Assembly (NCBI GenBank): GCA_035556515.1
Contig: DATMEO010000180.1
Coordinates: 1-11,548, forward strand
Length of the DNA stretch: 11,548 nucleotides
Reading direction: 5' to 3'
DNA from: Gaiellasilicea sp035556515
Lineage (GTDB): Bacteria > Actinomycetota > Thermoleophilia > Gaiellales > Gaiellaceae
Shown here: positions 6,126 to 11,548 of the stretch, one piece after another
Layout: each line of letters starts with the position of its first letter
How positions within the stretch are numbered: the first letter of the stretch is position 1
The notes under the pieces: generated by a model
The model's input: the letters and a program-made list of their open reading frames with translations, nothing else
What the model was told of the DNA's origin: nothing
The model's database searches: none
Made by a program: the position numbers and the translations under genes

Positions 6126-7793
6126 ATGACGACCGCGCTGCCGTCGAGCCTCGAGATCGCCCAGGGAGCGACGCTCCGACCGATCGAGGAGATCGCGGCG
6201 CTCGCCGGCCTCGAGCCCGACGAGGTGGAGCCGTACGGCCGCACGAAGGCGAAGATCGACCTCGCCGTGCTCGACCGACTTCGCGGCACGCCGGACGGGA
6301 AGCTCGTCTGCGTCACCGCGATCACGCCGACGAAGGCGGGCGAGGGCAAGACGACGACGTCGGTTTCGCTGACGCAGGGGCTGGGCCACATCGGCCGCAA
6401 GCCGGTGCTCTGTCTGCGCGAGGCCTCGCTCGGCCCCGTCTTCGGGATCAAGGGTGGTGCCGCAGGTGGCGGCTACGCCCAGGTCGTCCCGATGGAGGAC
6501 CTGAACCTGCACTTCACCGGCGACATCCATGCGATCGGGGCGGCGAACAACCTGCTCGCGGCCCTGCTCGAGGCGCACATCCTGCACGGGAACACGCTCG
6601 GGATCGATCCGCTCTCGGTCGGCTGGCGGCGATGTGTCGACATCAACGACCGAGCACTGCGGAACGTCGTCGTCGGCGTCGGCGGCCGCGCGAACGGCTA
6701 CGTCCGCGAGTCGGGCTTCGACATCACGGCCGCCTCCGAGGTGATGGCGATCGTCGCCGTCGCCCGCGACCTGCAGGACCTGCGTGAGCGGCTCGGCTCG
6801 ATCACGGTCGCCTACACGTTCGAGGGCGAGCCGGTGCTCGCCGAGCAGCTCCGGGCCGCCGGCGCGATGACCGTGCTGCTGAAGGACGCGCTGAAGCCGA
6901 ACCTCGTCCAGACGCTCGAGGGCCAGCCCGCCCTCGTCCACTGCGGCCCCTTCGCGAACATCGCCCACGGCAACAACTCGCTCGTCGCCGACCTCGTGGC
7001 GCTGAAGCTCGGCGAGTACGTCGTCACCGAGTCCGGCTTCGGTGCCGACATGGGGATGGAGAAGTTCCTCAACATCGTCTGCCGGGCCGGCGGCCTCAGT
7101 CCGAGCGCGGTCGTTCTCGTCGCCACTGCCAAGGCGCTGAAGCACCACGGCGGCGACCCAGACGGCGGCCTCGCCTCGATCGAGGTCGGCGCCGCCAACC
7201 TGCGCCGCCACCTCGAGATCGTGCGCGAGTTCGGGCTTCACGCCGTCGTCGCCGTCAACCGCTTCCCCGGCGATACCGACGAGGAGGTCGAGCTCGTCCG
7301 CCGGCTGGCGCTCGAGCACGGCGCGCACGCGGCCGAGCTGAACGAGGCATTCGAGCGTGGCGGCGCCGGGGCGGCTGCGTTGGCGGAGGCGGTCGTCGAC
7401 GCCGCCGACCACCCGAACGAGTTCGAGTACACCTATCCGATCGATGCGCCGATCGACGCCAAGATCGAGGCGATCGCAAAGCGTGTCTACGGCGCCGAGA
7501 GCGTGGTCTTCCTGCAGACGGCGAAGGACAAGGTCAAGCAGTACACCGCGAACGGCCTCGACCGGCTGCCGATCTGCATGGCGAAGACCCATCTCTCGCT
7601 CTCGCACGATCCTGCACTCGCGAACGCCCCGACCGGGTTCGAGCTGACGGTCCGCGACGTCCGTGCCTACACGGGCGCCGGCTGGCTCGTCGCGCTCTGC
7701 GGGACGATGCAGACGATGCCCGGGCTCGGCGCCTCGCCCGCCGCGTTCAACGTCGACATCGACGAGGACGGGCGCACGGTTGGGCTCTTCTAG
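6126..7793 (+). CDS. fhs: formate-tetrahydrofolate ligase (10-formyl-THF synthetase)
   Basis: The enzyme catalyses formate + ATP + THF to 10-formyl-THF + ADP + phosphate in the cytoplasm, supplying one-carbon units for purines and, reversibly, for formate metabolism. The 555-aa length is that of the bacterial enzyme. Diagnostic motifs: ATP-binding ITPTKAGEGKTTTS (66-79); the signature GIKGGAAGGGY (107-117); EDLNLHFTGDIHAI soon after; VVTESGFGADMGMEKFLNI; VATAKALKHHGG, a slight variant of the second family signature (usually VATxRALKxHGG); and the closing GLGASPAAFNVDIDE. The ATG at 6126 has only a weak AGGG upstream, within the end of the PLP-enzyme gene, so translational coupling is likely. 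The downstream FchA-like gene overlaps its 3' end by 14 bp. No truncation is seen. Confidence 0.97.
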   Translation: MTTALPSSLEIAQGATLRPIEEIAALAGLEPDEVEPYGRTKAKIDLAVLDRLRGTPDGKLVCVTAITPTKAGEGKTTTSVSLTQGLGHIGRKPVLCLREASLGPVFGIKGGAAGGGYAQVVPMEDLNLHFTGDIHAIGAANNLLAALLEAHILHGNTLGIDPLSVGWRRCVDINDRALRNVVVGVGGRANGYVRESGFDITAASEVMAIVAVARDLQDLRERLGSITVAYTFEGEPVLAEQLRAAGAMTVLLKDALKPNLVQTLEGQPALVHCGPFANIAHGNNSLVADLVALKLGEYVVTESGFGADMGMEKFLNIVCRAGGLSPSAVVLVATAKALKHHGGDPDGGLASIEVGAANLRRHLEIVREFGLHAVVAVNRFPGDTDEEVELVRRLALEHGAHAAELNEAFERGGAGAAALAEAVVDAADHPNEFEYTYPIDAPIDAKIEAIAKRVYGAESVVFLQTAKDKVKQYTANGLDRLPICMAKTHLSLSHDPALANAPTGFELTVRDVRAYTGAGWLVALCGTMQTMPGLGASPAAFNVDIDEDGRTVGLF

Positions 7794-8325
7794 CTTCCTC
7801 GACGCGCGCGTCAAGGAATTCCTCGATGCGGTTCCCGCGCGAACGCCCGCACCGGGCGGTGGTGCAGTCGCGGCCGTCGCGCTCTCGCTCGCTGCCGGCC
7901 TGACCGCGATGGCGGCCCGCTTCGCCGCGGACGACTGGGAGCGCGGGGCGGAGATCGTCGGCCGCGCCGAGGAGCTGCGAGCGCGGGCCGAGCCGCTCGC
8001 GGACGCCGACGCCGAGGCGTACGGCGCATTCATGGCCGCCCGGACGGACGAGAACGTCGAGCGGATCGTCGCGATCCCGTTCCAGCTGGCCCAGATTGCG
8101 GCCGAGGTGGCGGAGCTTGGCGCGGCCGTCGCCCGCGAGGGGAATCCCAACGTCAGCGGCGACGCCGCCGCGGGCGCCGACCTGGCCGCCGCGGTCGCGT
8201 CGATCGCCGCCCGTCTCGTCGAGATCAACGCCGGCGCAGCCGACGAACGCACGCAGGAATCCCGTCGCCTTGCCGCGCGTGCCGCCGAGGCAGCAGCACG
8301 AGCGGCCGTTTCGGACGTGTCCTAG
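7780..8325 (+). CDS. FchA/FTCD-family cyclodeaminase, probable methenyl-THF cyclohydrolase
   Basis: This 181-aa, mainly helical protein belongs to the formiminotransferase-cyclodeaminase family. Its glycine-rich loop TPAPGGGAVAAVALSLAAG is at 22-40 and the NPNVSGDAAAGADLAAA block at 123-139. Next to fhs, family members usually act as FchA, interconverting 10-formyl-THF and 5,10-methenyl-THF; histidine degradation is less likely because no hut gene is present. TTG 7780 is the only sensible start that keeps the N-terminal helix SFLDARVKEFLDAVPART; it overlaps the fhs stop by 14 bp. The family is typically around 200 aa, so this copy is short at the C-terminus. The last codons and the TAG stop (8323-8325) are contributed by REP-like copy 3, which appears to have trimmed or replaced the original end. 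Confidence 0.85.
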   Translation: MGSSSFLDARVKEFLDAVPARTPAPGGGAVAAVALSLAAGLTAMAARFAADDWERGAEIVGRAEELRARAEPLADADAEAYGAFMAARTDENVERIVAIPFQLAQIAAEVAELGAAVAREGNPNVSGDAAAGADLAAAVASIAARLVEINAGAADERTQESRRLAARAAEAAARAAVSDVS

Positions 8326-8356
8326 GGACTGTCCCTCCCTAGGACGCTCCGAAACG
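8307..8356 (-). repeat. REP-like palindromic repeat, copy 3 (inverted), long hairpin
   Basis: Read on the minus strand it repeats the same unit: AGGGACAGTCCCT (8324-8336), one base, then GGACACGTCC (8313-8322). It is embedded in a larger hairpin: CGTTTCGGA (8307-8315) pairs with TCCGAAACG (8348-8356), and TCCTAGGG (8320-8327) with CCCTAGGA (8337-8344), around a 9-nt loop. It forms the end of the FchA-like gene and may terminate that operon. The GCAGAC tail seen in copies 1 and 2 is absent. Confidence 0.78.
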
Positions 8357-8360
8357 CAAG

Positions 8361-8406
8361 AGATCCCCGCGGCGGTGCGCTCGAAAGCGCTCCGCCACGG
8401 GGATCT
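8361..8406 (-). terminator. strong hairpin terminator for the cold-shock gene
   Basis: A 46-nt hairpin begins 17 bases after the cold-shock stop codon. AGATCCCCG pairs with CGGGGATCT, GGCGG with CCGCC, and GCGCT with AGCGC around a 4-base CGAA loop (minus-strand UUCG); only two internal mismatches interrupt 19 pairs. On the minus strand it is followed by TCTCTTGCGTTTC, a modest T-rich tail. It stands 4 bp from the REP-like hairpin that ends the convergent operon, so the two form a back-to-back barrier. Confidence 0.7.
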
Positions 8407-8423
8407 CGTAGTCGCGACGACGC

Positions 8424-8627
8424 CTAGACGGCGACGACGTTGAAGGCCTCGGGGCCCTTCTGGCCCTCGCGTGCCTCGAACTCCACCTTTGCGCCCTCGG
8501 AGAGGGACTTGAAGCCCTCGCCGCCGATGCCGCTGTGGTGGACGAAGAGGTCCTTGCCTCCGTCCTCCGGCGCGATGAAGCCGTAGCCCTTCGCGTCGTC
8601 GAACCATTTCACGGTTCCTGCTGCCAT
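8424..8627 (-). CDS. cold-shock protein (CspA family)
   Basis: This 67-aa single cold-shock domain binds single-stranded RNA or DNA and acts as an RNA chaperone in the cytoplasm. It shows MAAGTVKWFDDAKGYGFIAP, with RNP1 as KGYGFI (14-19), and RNP2 as DLFVHHSGI (28-36), ending FNVVAV. Length and composition are standard. The ATG at 8625-8627 is fixed by a strong Shine-Dalgarno, AAGGAGG (8637-8643, minus strand), nine bases upstream; a longer in-frame extension from GTG-type codons upstream would bury that site. The leader contains two inverted repeats, one overlapping the ribosome binding site, and a strong terminator follows the gene, so it is probably monocistronic. Confidence 0.97.
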   Translation of the reverse strand: MAAGTVKWFDDAKGYGFIAPEDGGKDLFVHHSGIGGEGFKSLSEGAKVEFEAREGQKGPEAFNVVAV

Positions 8628-8636
8628 ATATCTACA

Positions 8637-8683
8637 CCTCCTTACCAATGACTCACGAACGGTAAGAGAGGTGCCGGGGCACC
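8637..8683 (-). promoter_or_regulatory. structured 5' leader of the cold-shock gene overlapping its Shine-Dalgarno
   Basis: In the minus-strand message, CTTACC (from 8661-8666) can pair with GGTAAG (from 8641-8646) across 14 bases. The second arm shares its AAG with the Shine-Dalgarno AAGGAGG (8637-8643). Upstream is another hairpin, GGTGCC-GG-GGCACC (8670-8683). Leader structure that changes with temperature is established for csp messages in other bacteria; here it is an inference from the repeats. I see no unambiguous promoter hexamers upstream, though an AT-rich patch lies at 8698-8708. Confidence 0.45.
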
Positions 8684-8735
8684 GCAGGTACGCGCTCTTA
8701 AGAATTGAACGTCGCCAGCGTAGCGGGAAAATCGC

Positions 8736-8834
8736 CTAGCCGGGGGTCCCGGTGGTCTTCGCCATCCAGAGGAGGGGCCCGATCAGGGCGGCGAAGGGGA
8801 CGAGCACGACGAGCATTGCGAGCATCGAAGTCAC
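8736..8834 (-). CDS. small single-pass membrane protein, 32 aa
   Basis: GTG 8832-8834 opens a frame of 32 codons, beginning MTSMLAMLVVLVPFAALIGP, continuing LLWMAKTTGTPG, and ending with TAG. Almost the whole peptide is one hydrophobic helix (about residues 4-24) with a short polar end, the typical shape of bacterial small membrane proteins. There is no Shine-Dalgarno, but TAGCGT (8841-8846, minus strand) stands six bases before the GTG, as in leaderless actinobacterial genes. The alternative start is ATG at 8823-8825. It lies between the DUF72 gene and the cold-shock gene on the same strand. No function can be given; a chance frame is possible. Confidence 0.5.
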   Translation of the reverse strand: MTSMLAMLVVLVPFAALIGPLLWMAKTTGTPG

Positions 8835-8884
8835 GAGTTCACGCTACGACGGCCGGTTCCTGCGCGCGTCGGCCGCTGGAGCGA

Positions 8885-9532
8885 TCAGTCCTCGTCCCCG
8901 CGGACGAGCTCGAGCAGCTGCGCGGCGTACGCGGGAGCCGTCGGCGCGTCCTCGTGCCGGAAGTAGGCGAAGACGTCCACGCCCGCAGCGAGCAGCGGGG
9001 CGATCCGTCCGGCGATCTCCGCCAACTCCTCCTCCGAATGCGGCGGCTCGCGGAAGCGGAGATAGCGAAACGGCGCGTCTGCCTCCCAGTCGTTCACCCG
9101 CACCGCCGGCGACACGTCGACACCCTCCCAGCTCTCGTCCCGGAGATCGAGCGCGACGCGGAGGTCGGTCGAGCCGAGCAGGAGCGCGAGCAAGCCCTCG
9201 TCCCGCGGCGACTCGACGACCACCCGCACCGGCCCGAGCCTGTCGCCGAGCCGCCGCACCCGTTCCTCGAAGGTCGCGACGTCCCGCAGCGCTCGCGGCG
9301 GCGCCTTGACCGCGAAGGCGAACCCGTCCGGCACCGCCGCGGCCCAGCGCGCGAACTGCTCCTCGGCCGGCAGCCGGTACCCGGTCGAGTTGAGCTCGAC
9401 CGAGGGCAGGCGCTCTGCGTAGTACGCGAGGAAGTCCTCGTTCGCGGTCCCTTGCGGGTAGAAGTCGGGTCGCCAGCTCGTGTACGACCAGCCCGACGTT
9501 CCGACCGACAGACGCTCTACATTGGACGCCAT
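8885..9532 (-). CDS. DUF72 domain protein (YecE-like)
   Basis: This 215-aa protein has the DUF72 marks in order: SVGTSGWSYTSW (9-20), YAERLPSVELNSTGYRLP (38-55, usually VExNSTFYRLP), FAVKAPPRALRD (73-84), VALDLRDESW (126-135), and AYFRHEDAPTAPAYA (189-203, corresponding to the family's YFNND..AxxNA ending). The fold is a TIM-like barrel; no biochemical role is established. It is slightly shorter than the usual 240-300 aa. The ATG at 9530-9532 is chosen because the conserved block starts nine residues later; an upstream frame extension would run antisense through thyX. That ATG overlaps the thyX ATG on the other strand (CATG). A weak GGGG lies 2 bases upstream of it. Confidence 0.88.
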   Translation of the reverse strand: MASNVERLSVGTSGWSYTSWRPDFYPQGTANEDFLAYYAERLPSVELNSTGYRLPAEEQFARWAAAVPDGFAFAVKAPPRALRDVATFEERVRRLGDRLGPVRVVVESPRDEGLLALLLGSTDLRVALDLRDESWEGVDVSPAVRVNDWEADAPFRYLRFREPPHSEEELAEIAGRIAPLLAAGVDVFAYFRHEDAPTAPAYAAQLLELVRGDED

Positions 9533-9533
9533 G
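9518..9533 (+). promoter_or_regulatory. candidate -10 element for a leaderless thyX message
   Basis: TACATT at 9518-9523 is followed by seven bases and then the thyX ATG at 9531. The TANNNT-N7-start arrangement is the usual geometry of leaderless genes in actinobacteria. There is no Shine-Dalgarno before this ATG. A clear -35 was not found. The element lies inside the divergent DUF72 coding region. Confidence 0.4.
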
Positions 9534-10241
9534 ACCCCAGTAGTACAAGACGCTGCCGTGCCGGAGACGATGGTGCAGGTGCTCGACAAGGGCTTCCTCG
9601 CGCTCGACGCTGCGCTTGCGTCCGACCTCGCCGTCGTCAACGGCGCCCGCGTCTCCTTCAACCAGGAGTCGGACGAGCTGAGCGACCGCGACGCGGGCCT
9701 GATCCGCTTCCTCGTTCGCGAGCGCCACGGCAGCCCGTTCGAGCACGGCTATTTCCGCTTCCTCGTCAAGGCGCCGCTCTTCGTCGTCCGCGAGCACCAC
9801 CGCCACCGGGCGGGCCACAGCTACAACGAGTGGAGCGGCCGCTACTCGAAGATGGACGCCGAGTTCTACGTTCCCGACAACGTCCGCACGCAGGTCGGCA
9901 AGCCGGGGAGCTACAGCTTCGAGCCCGTCGACGACCTCGTCCGCGACGAGGCGCGGCGCGAGATCGAGGAGAGCGCGCAGCGAGCCTTCGAGGCGTACGA
10001 GCGGATGCTCGAGCAGGGCGTCGCGAAGGAGGTGGCGCGGGCGGTGCTGCCGCTCTCGACCTACACGAAGTACTACTGGAGCTGCAACCCGCGCTCGCTG
10101 ATGCACTTCTGCGGCCTGCGCAACCACGAGAACGCCCAGTACGAGATCCAGCAGTACGCGGCCGCGGCCGAGTCGTTCCTCGAGCGGCTGATGCCGATCA
10201 CGCACGCGGCGTTCGTCGCGAACGACCGCACCGCTCCGTAG
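9531..10241 (+). CDS. thyX: flavin-dependent thymidylate synthase ThyX
   Basis: The enzyme makes dTMP from dUMP using methylene-THF and NADPH, with FAD as the hydride carrier; it acts as a cytosolic tetramer. The 236-aa protein carries the diagnostic motif RHRAGHSYNEWSGRY (91-105), an RHR-X8-S form of the ThyX signature. It also has VNGARVSFN (36-44), HGSPFEHGYFRF (66-77) and the C-terminal block STYTKYYWSCNPRSLMHF followed by GLRNHENAQYEIQQYA, which carries the conserved dUMP/folate-binding arginine. ATG 9531 fits a leaderless start; ATG 9570 (MVQVLDKGFLALD), with GGAG just upstream, is a plausible alternative because homology starts there. It ends before a hairpin-rich convergent region. 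It draws on the same folate one-carbon pool that the fhs/FchA operon supplies, though they are not co-transcribed. Confidence 0.96.
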   Translation: MTPVVQDAAVPETMVQVLDKGFLALDAALASDLAVVNGARVSFNQESDELSDRDAGLIRFLVRERHGSPFEHGYFRFLVKAPLFVVREHHRHRAGHSYNEWSGRYSKMDAEFYVPDNVRTQVGKPGSYSFEPVDDLVRDEARREIEESAQRAFEAYERMLEQGVAKEVARAVLPLSTYTKYYWSCNPRSLMHFCGLRNHENAQYEIQQYAAAAESFLERLMPITHAAFVANDRTAP

Positions 10242-10254
10242 CTAGCCGGCGCAA

Positions 10255-10284
10255 GATCAGCATCCGCGGGAGCGGATGCCGATC
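10255..10284 (+). terminator. hairpin after thyX, probable terminator
   Basis: GCATCCGC (10260-10267), loop GGGA, and GCGGATGC (10272-10279) form a perfect 8-bp stem with a GNRA-type loop. It extends through one mismatch to GATC/GATC at 10255-10258 and 10281-10284. It begins 13 bases after the thyX stop. No T-run follows, so efficiency as an intrinsic terminator is uncertain. Confidence 0.5.
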
Positions 10285-10297
10285 GTGCGAAGACCCT

Positions 10298-10342
10298 GAA
10301 GGGCCGCCTTCGGCAGCCGCCGCCGCACCAACCGAAGGTTGG
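10298..10342 (-). terminator. hairpins after the anti-sigma gene, possible terminator
   Basis: Two short stems lie between the convergent genes: CCAACC-GAA-GGTTGG (10328-10342), 23 bases beyond the anti-sigma stop on the minus strand, and GAAGG-GCCG-CCTTC (10298-10311) beyond it. Neither has a T-run. The 124-bp gap between thyX and the anti-sigma gene shows no reading frame worth calling. Confidence 0.35.
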
Positions 10343-10365
10343 CCTCGTGGTCGTGGAGCTCGCGA

Positions 10366-10926
10366 CTAGGTCGTGAGCAGGATCTCGTCCGACCCCGCGC
10401 GGGTGACGATCCAGCCGTCGTAGCTGCGCAGGCCGTAGGGCACGCTCAGCGTGACGGTCGTCACGCCGCCGGCGACGACGAAGCGGCCGCAGGAGGCGAT
10501 CCGTCTTCCGTTCGCGGTCAGCCAGAGCTCGTAGAAGTCGGAGCGGTCGCGGCTCGGCTCCAGCCCGCGCACGAGCACGCGCATCGGCCAGTTGCCCGCG
10601 CCGTCCTGCTCCAGCACCTCGATCGACGCGGTCGCGTCGCGCTCCGCTCCCGCACCCTCCATCGTGATCACGCGATCGGGGGCGGCGTCGCGGCCGCCGA
10701 CGAGATAGCCGGCGCCGAACGCCGCCGCTGTGAGCGCCGCGGCGAGCAGCGCGAGCACGCGCCCACGGCGCCGCTCCCGCGGAACGGCGGCCGGCTCCGG
10801 TGGCGAGGCGGGGGAGAGCTCGGGCGGCGCGTCGACCGAGAGCAGCAGCGCGTGTACGCGCCGGAGCCGCTCCCGTTCGCGCTGGTCGTCGATCTCGCCG
10901 ACGAGCTCGTCGAAGCGGTCGGTCAT
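10366..10926 (-). CDS. anti-sigma factor, RskA family, single-pass membrane protein
   Basis: The 186-aa protein has a short charged cytoplasmic N-terminus (DELVGEIDDQRERERLRRVHALL, about 6-28) that should hold the cognate sigma factor. A Pro-rich basic linker precedes one transmembrane helix, RVLALLAAALTAAAFGAGYLVGG (56-78). The extracytoplasmic RskA-type domain follows, with MRVLVRGLEP (115-124), FYELWLTANGRRIASCGRFVV (131-151) and a final strand region ending DEILLTT. There is no HxxxCxxC zinc motif, so it is not a redox ZAS protein; release is more likely by regulated proteolysis, as in the RskA group. Its ATG overlaps the sigma-factor stop (ATGA, 4 bp), the classic coupled arrangement. 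The pairing is inferred from this overlap and from family precedent. Confidence 0.88.
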   Translation of the reverse strand: MTDRFDELVGEIDDQRERERLRRVHALLLSVDAPPELSPASPPEPAAVPRERRRGRVLALLAAALTAAAFGAGYLVGGRDAAPDRVITMEGAGAERDATASIEVLEQDGAGNWPMRVLVRGLEPSRDRSDFYELWLTANGRRIASCGRFVVAGGVTTVTLSVPYGLRSYDGWIVTRAGSDEILLTT

Positions 10927-11468
10927 TGCAGCTCGTCTTCGAGCAGATCGGCGAGACGGGCGAGCGCACTCCGCGTCCGCGTCTTGACCGTGCCGAGCGG
11001 CACGTGCAGGAACTCCGAGATCTCGCTCTGCGACAGCCCGCCCCAGTAGGCAAGCTCGATCACCGGACGCTCGTGCTCGGGGAGCAGCTCGAGCGCGCCG
11101 TGCACGCGCCAGGCGAGCCAGGCCGCCTCGGCCTGCTCCGGCGGGCCGACCTCGCCCGAGGCCTCGTCGGGCACCTCCATCGGTGGCTCCGGCCGCCTGC
11201 GGGCCCCGTCGACGATGGCGTTGCGCGCGACGGTGTAGAGCCAGGCACCGCCCTGGCCGCGGGCAGGGTCGTAGCTCGCGGCGGAACGCCAGATCGCGGC
11301 GAACGCATCCTGGAGCGCGTCCTCGGCCCGACCGCGGTCGCCCAGGCGCCGTAGCGCGAGGCCGAGCACGGGACGCGTGTACCGCCGGTAGAGCTCGTCG
11401 AACGCGTCGCGGTCGCCTTTGCCGACGCGCTCGATCAGCTCCCCGTCCGTCAGCTCCCCCTCGTGCAC
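10923..11468 (-). CDS. ECF RNA polymerase sigma factor (SigK-like)
   Basis: The 181-aa group-4 sigma factor contains only regions sigma-2 and sigma-4. Sigma-2 spans about 22-90, with AFDELYRRYTRPVLGLALRR, the region 2.2 stretch RAEDALQDAFAAIWRSAASYD, and the region 2.4 portion GGAWLYTVARNAIVDGARRR. An acidic linker (MEVPDEASGE) leads to sigma-4 at about 122-175, with LLPEHERPVIELAYWGGLSQSEISEF and the helix-turn-helix continuation VPLGTVKTRTRSALARL. GTG 11468 is preferred because family proteins usually start a few residues before the TDGELIERV segment. ATG 11529-11531 would add 21 residues with no family resemblance (SLTGPTFSRARAS) but cannot be excluded. It is followed by its anti-sigma gene with a 4-bp overlap. 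Autoregulation is common in this family, but no matching promoter is clear before the window ends. Confidence 0.92.
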   Translation of the reverse strand: MHEGELTDGELIERVGKGDRDAFDELYRRYTRPVLGLALRRLGDRGRAEDALQDAFAAIWRSAASYDPARGQGGAWLYTVARNAIVDGARRRPEPPMEVPDEASGEVGPPEQAEAAWLAWRVHGALELLPEHERPVIELAYWGGLSQSEISEFLHVPLGTVKTRTRSALARLADLLEDELQ

Positions 11469-11548
11469 GATCCGGATGCTTGCACGCGCGCGTGAAAAGG
11501 TGGGACCAGTAAGGCTCAACGCCGCATCCATGCACTCGGTCTACGCAT

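Noticed and set aside
4944..8252. A 1102-codon open frame on the minus strand opposite the PLP-enzyme/fhs/FchA operon
   Set aside because: It is antisense to three well-recognised protein families and shows Arg/Asp/Val-rich sequence without motifs. Long antisense frames are expected in GC-rich coding DNA.
2394..8356. CRISPR array made of the three similar repeats
   Set aside because: The copies are kilobases apart, in mixed orientation and at gene borders, with no regular spacers or cas genes.
8844..10205. A 453-codon minus-strand frame opposite thyX
   Set aside because: Low-complexity shadow of thyX and of the DUF72 gene in a different frame.
8705..10369. A 554-codon plus-strand frame across the DUF72 and thyX region
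   Set aside because: Arg/Pro-rich, no domain, and overlaps both recognised genes in other frames.
10366..11535. A 389-codon frame that would make the anti-sigma factor much longer
   Set aside because: The N-terminal half is the shadow of the ECF sigma gene; the ATG at 10926 with a 4-bp overlap is the natural start.
1..11548. tRNA or rRNA genes
   Set aside because: I saw no cloverleaf with a TTC-rich T-arm or rRNA-like conserved blocks in the intergenic gaps; the short hairpins seen there lack such features.

Overview
The window is high-GC, gene-dense DNA with many GTG/TTG starts, 4-bp stop/start overlaps and several starts that lack a Shine-Dalgarno sequence. Together with a flavin-dependent thymidylate synthase, an ECF sigma factor with an RskA-type anti-sigma factor, and a stand-alone STAS protein, this suggests an actinobacterium, perhaps of the Thermoleophilia (Gaiellales/Solirubrobacterales). 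The lineage is inferred from style and gene content, not from a marker gene.

Layout. 1-286 (-): end of a membrane-protein gene, preceded by a small 72-aa conserved-looking protein. 287-502: non-coding, rich in inverted repeats and GGGTGA/TCACCC half-sites. 503-2390: a flavin reductase (-) diverging, across only 25 bp, from a disulfide-type FAD oxidoreductase (+). 2391-2434: REP-like palindrome copy 1. 2448-3575 (+): a Methyltransf_32-type methyltransferase, whose end overlaps a convergent (-) block holding a cytochrome P460-like c-type heme protein, a STAS protein and a degenerate REP-associated tyrosine transposase (RAYT). 4891-4938: REP-like copy 2. 4962-8325 (+): a tight three-gene operon of a kynureninase-like PLP enzyme, formate-tetrahydrofolate ligase and a FchA/FTCD-type cyclohydrolase. 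8307-8356: REP-like copy 3, inverted, which supplies the stop codon of the last operon gene. 8361-8834 (-): terminator, cold-shock protein with a structured leader, and a 32-aa membrane peptide. 8885-10241: DUF72 protein (-) and thyX (+), whose divergent start codons overlap in a single CATG. 10366-11468 (-): ECF sigma factor followed by its RskA-type anti-sigma factor.

How parts work together. The central operon would take formate to 10-formyl-THF and on to 5,10-methenyl-THF. The upstream PLP enzyme probably feeds or uses this pathway, but its substrate is not evident. The sigma/anti-sigma pair is a translationally coupled regulatory unit. The flavin reductase and FAD oxidoreductase share an intergenic promoter region.

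The most unusual element is the REP/RAYT system. Three copies of a two-palindrome repeat (AGGGACAGTCCCT, one variable base, then GGACAYGTCC) lie at gene borders within 6 kb of a HUH transposase. The transposase has lost its 3' end and stays open, in frame, into the P460 gene, so the two share one stop codon.
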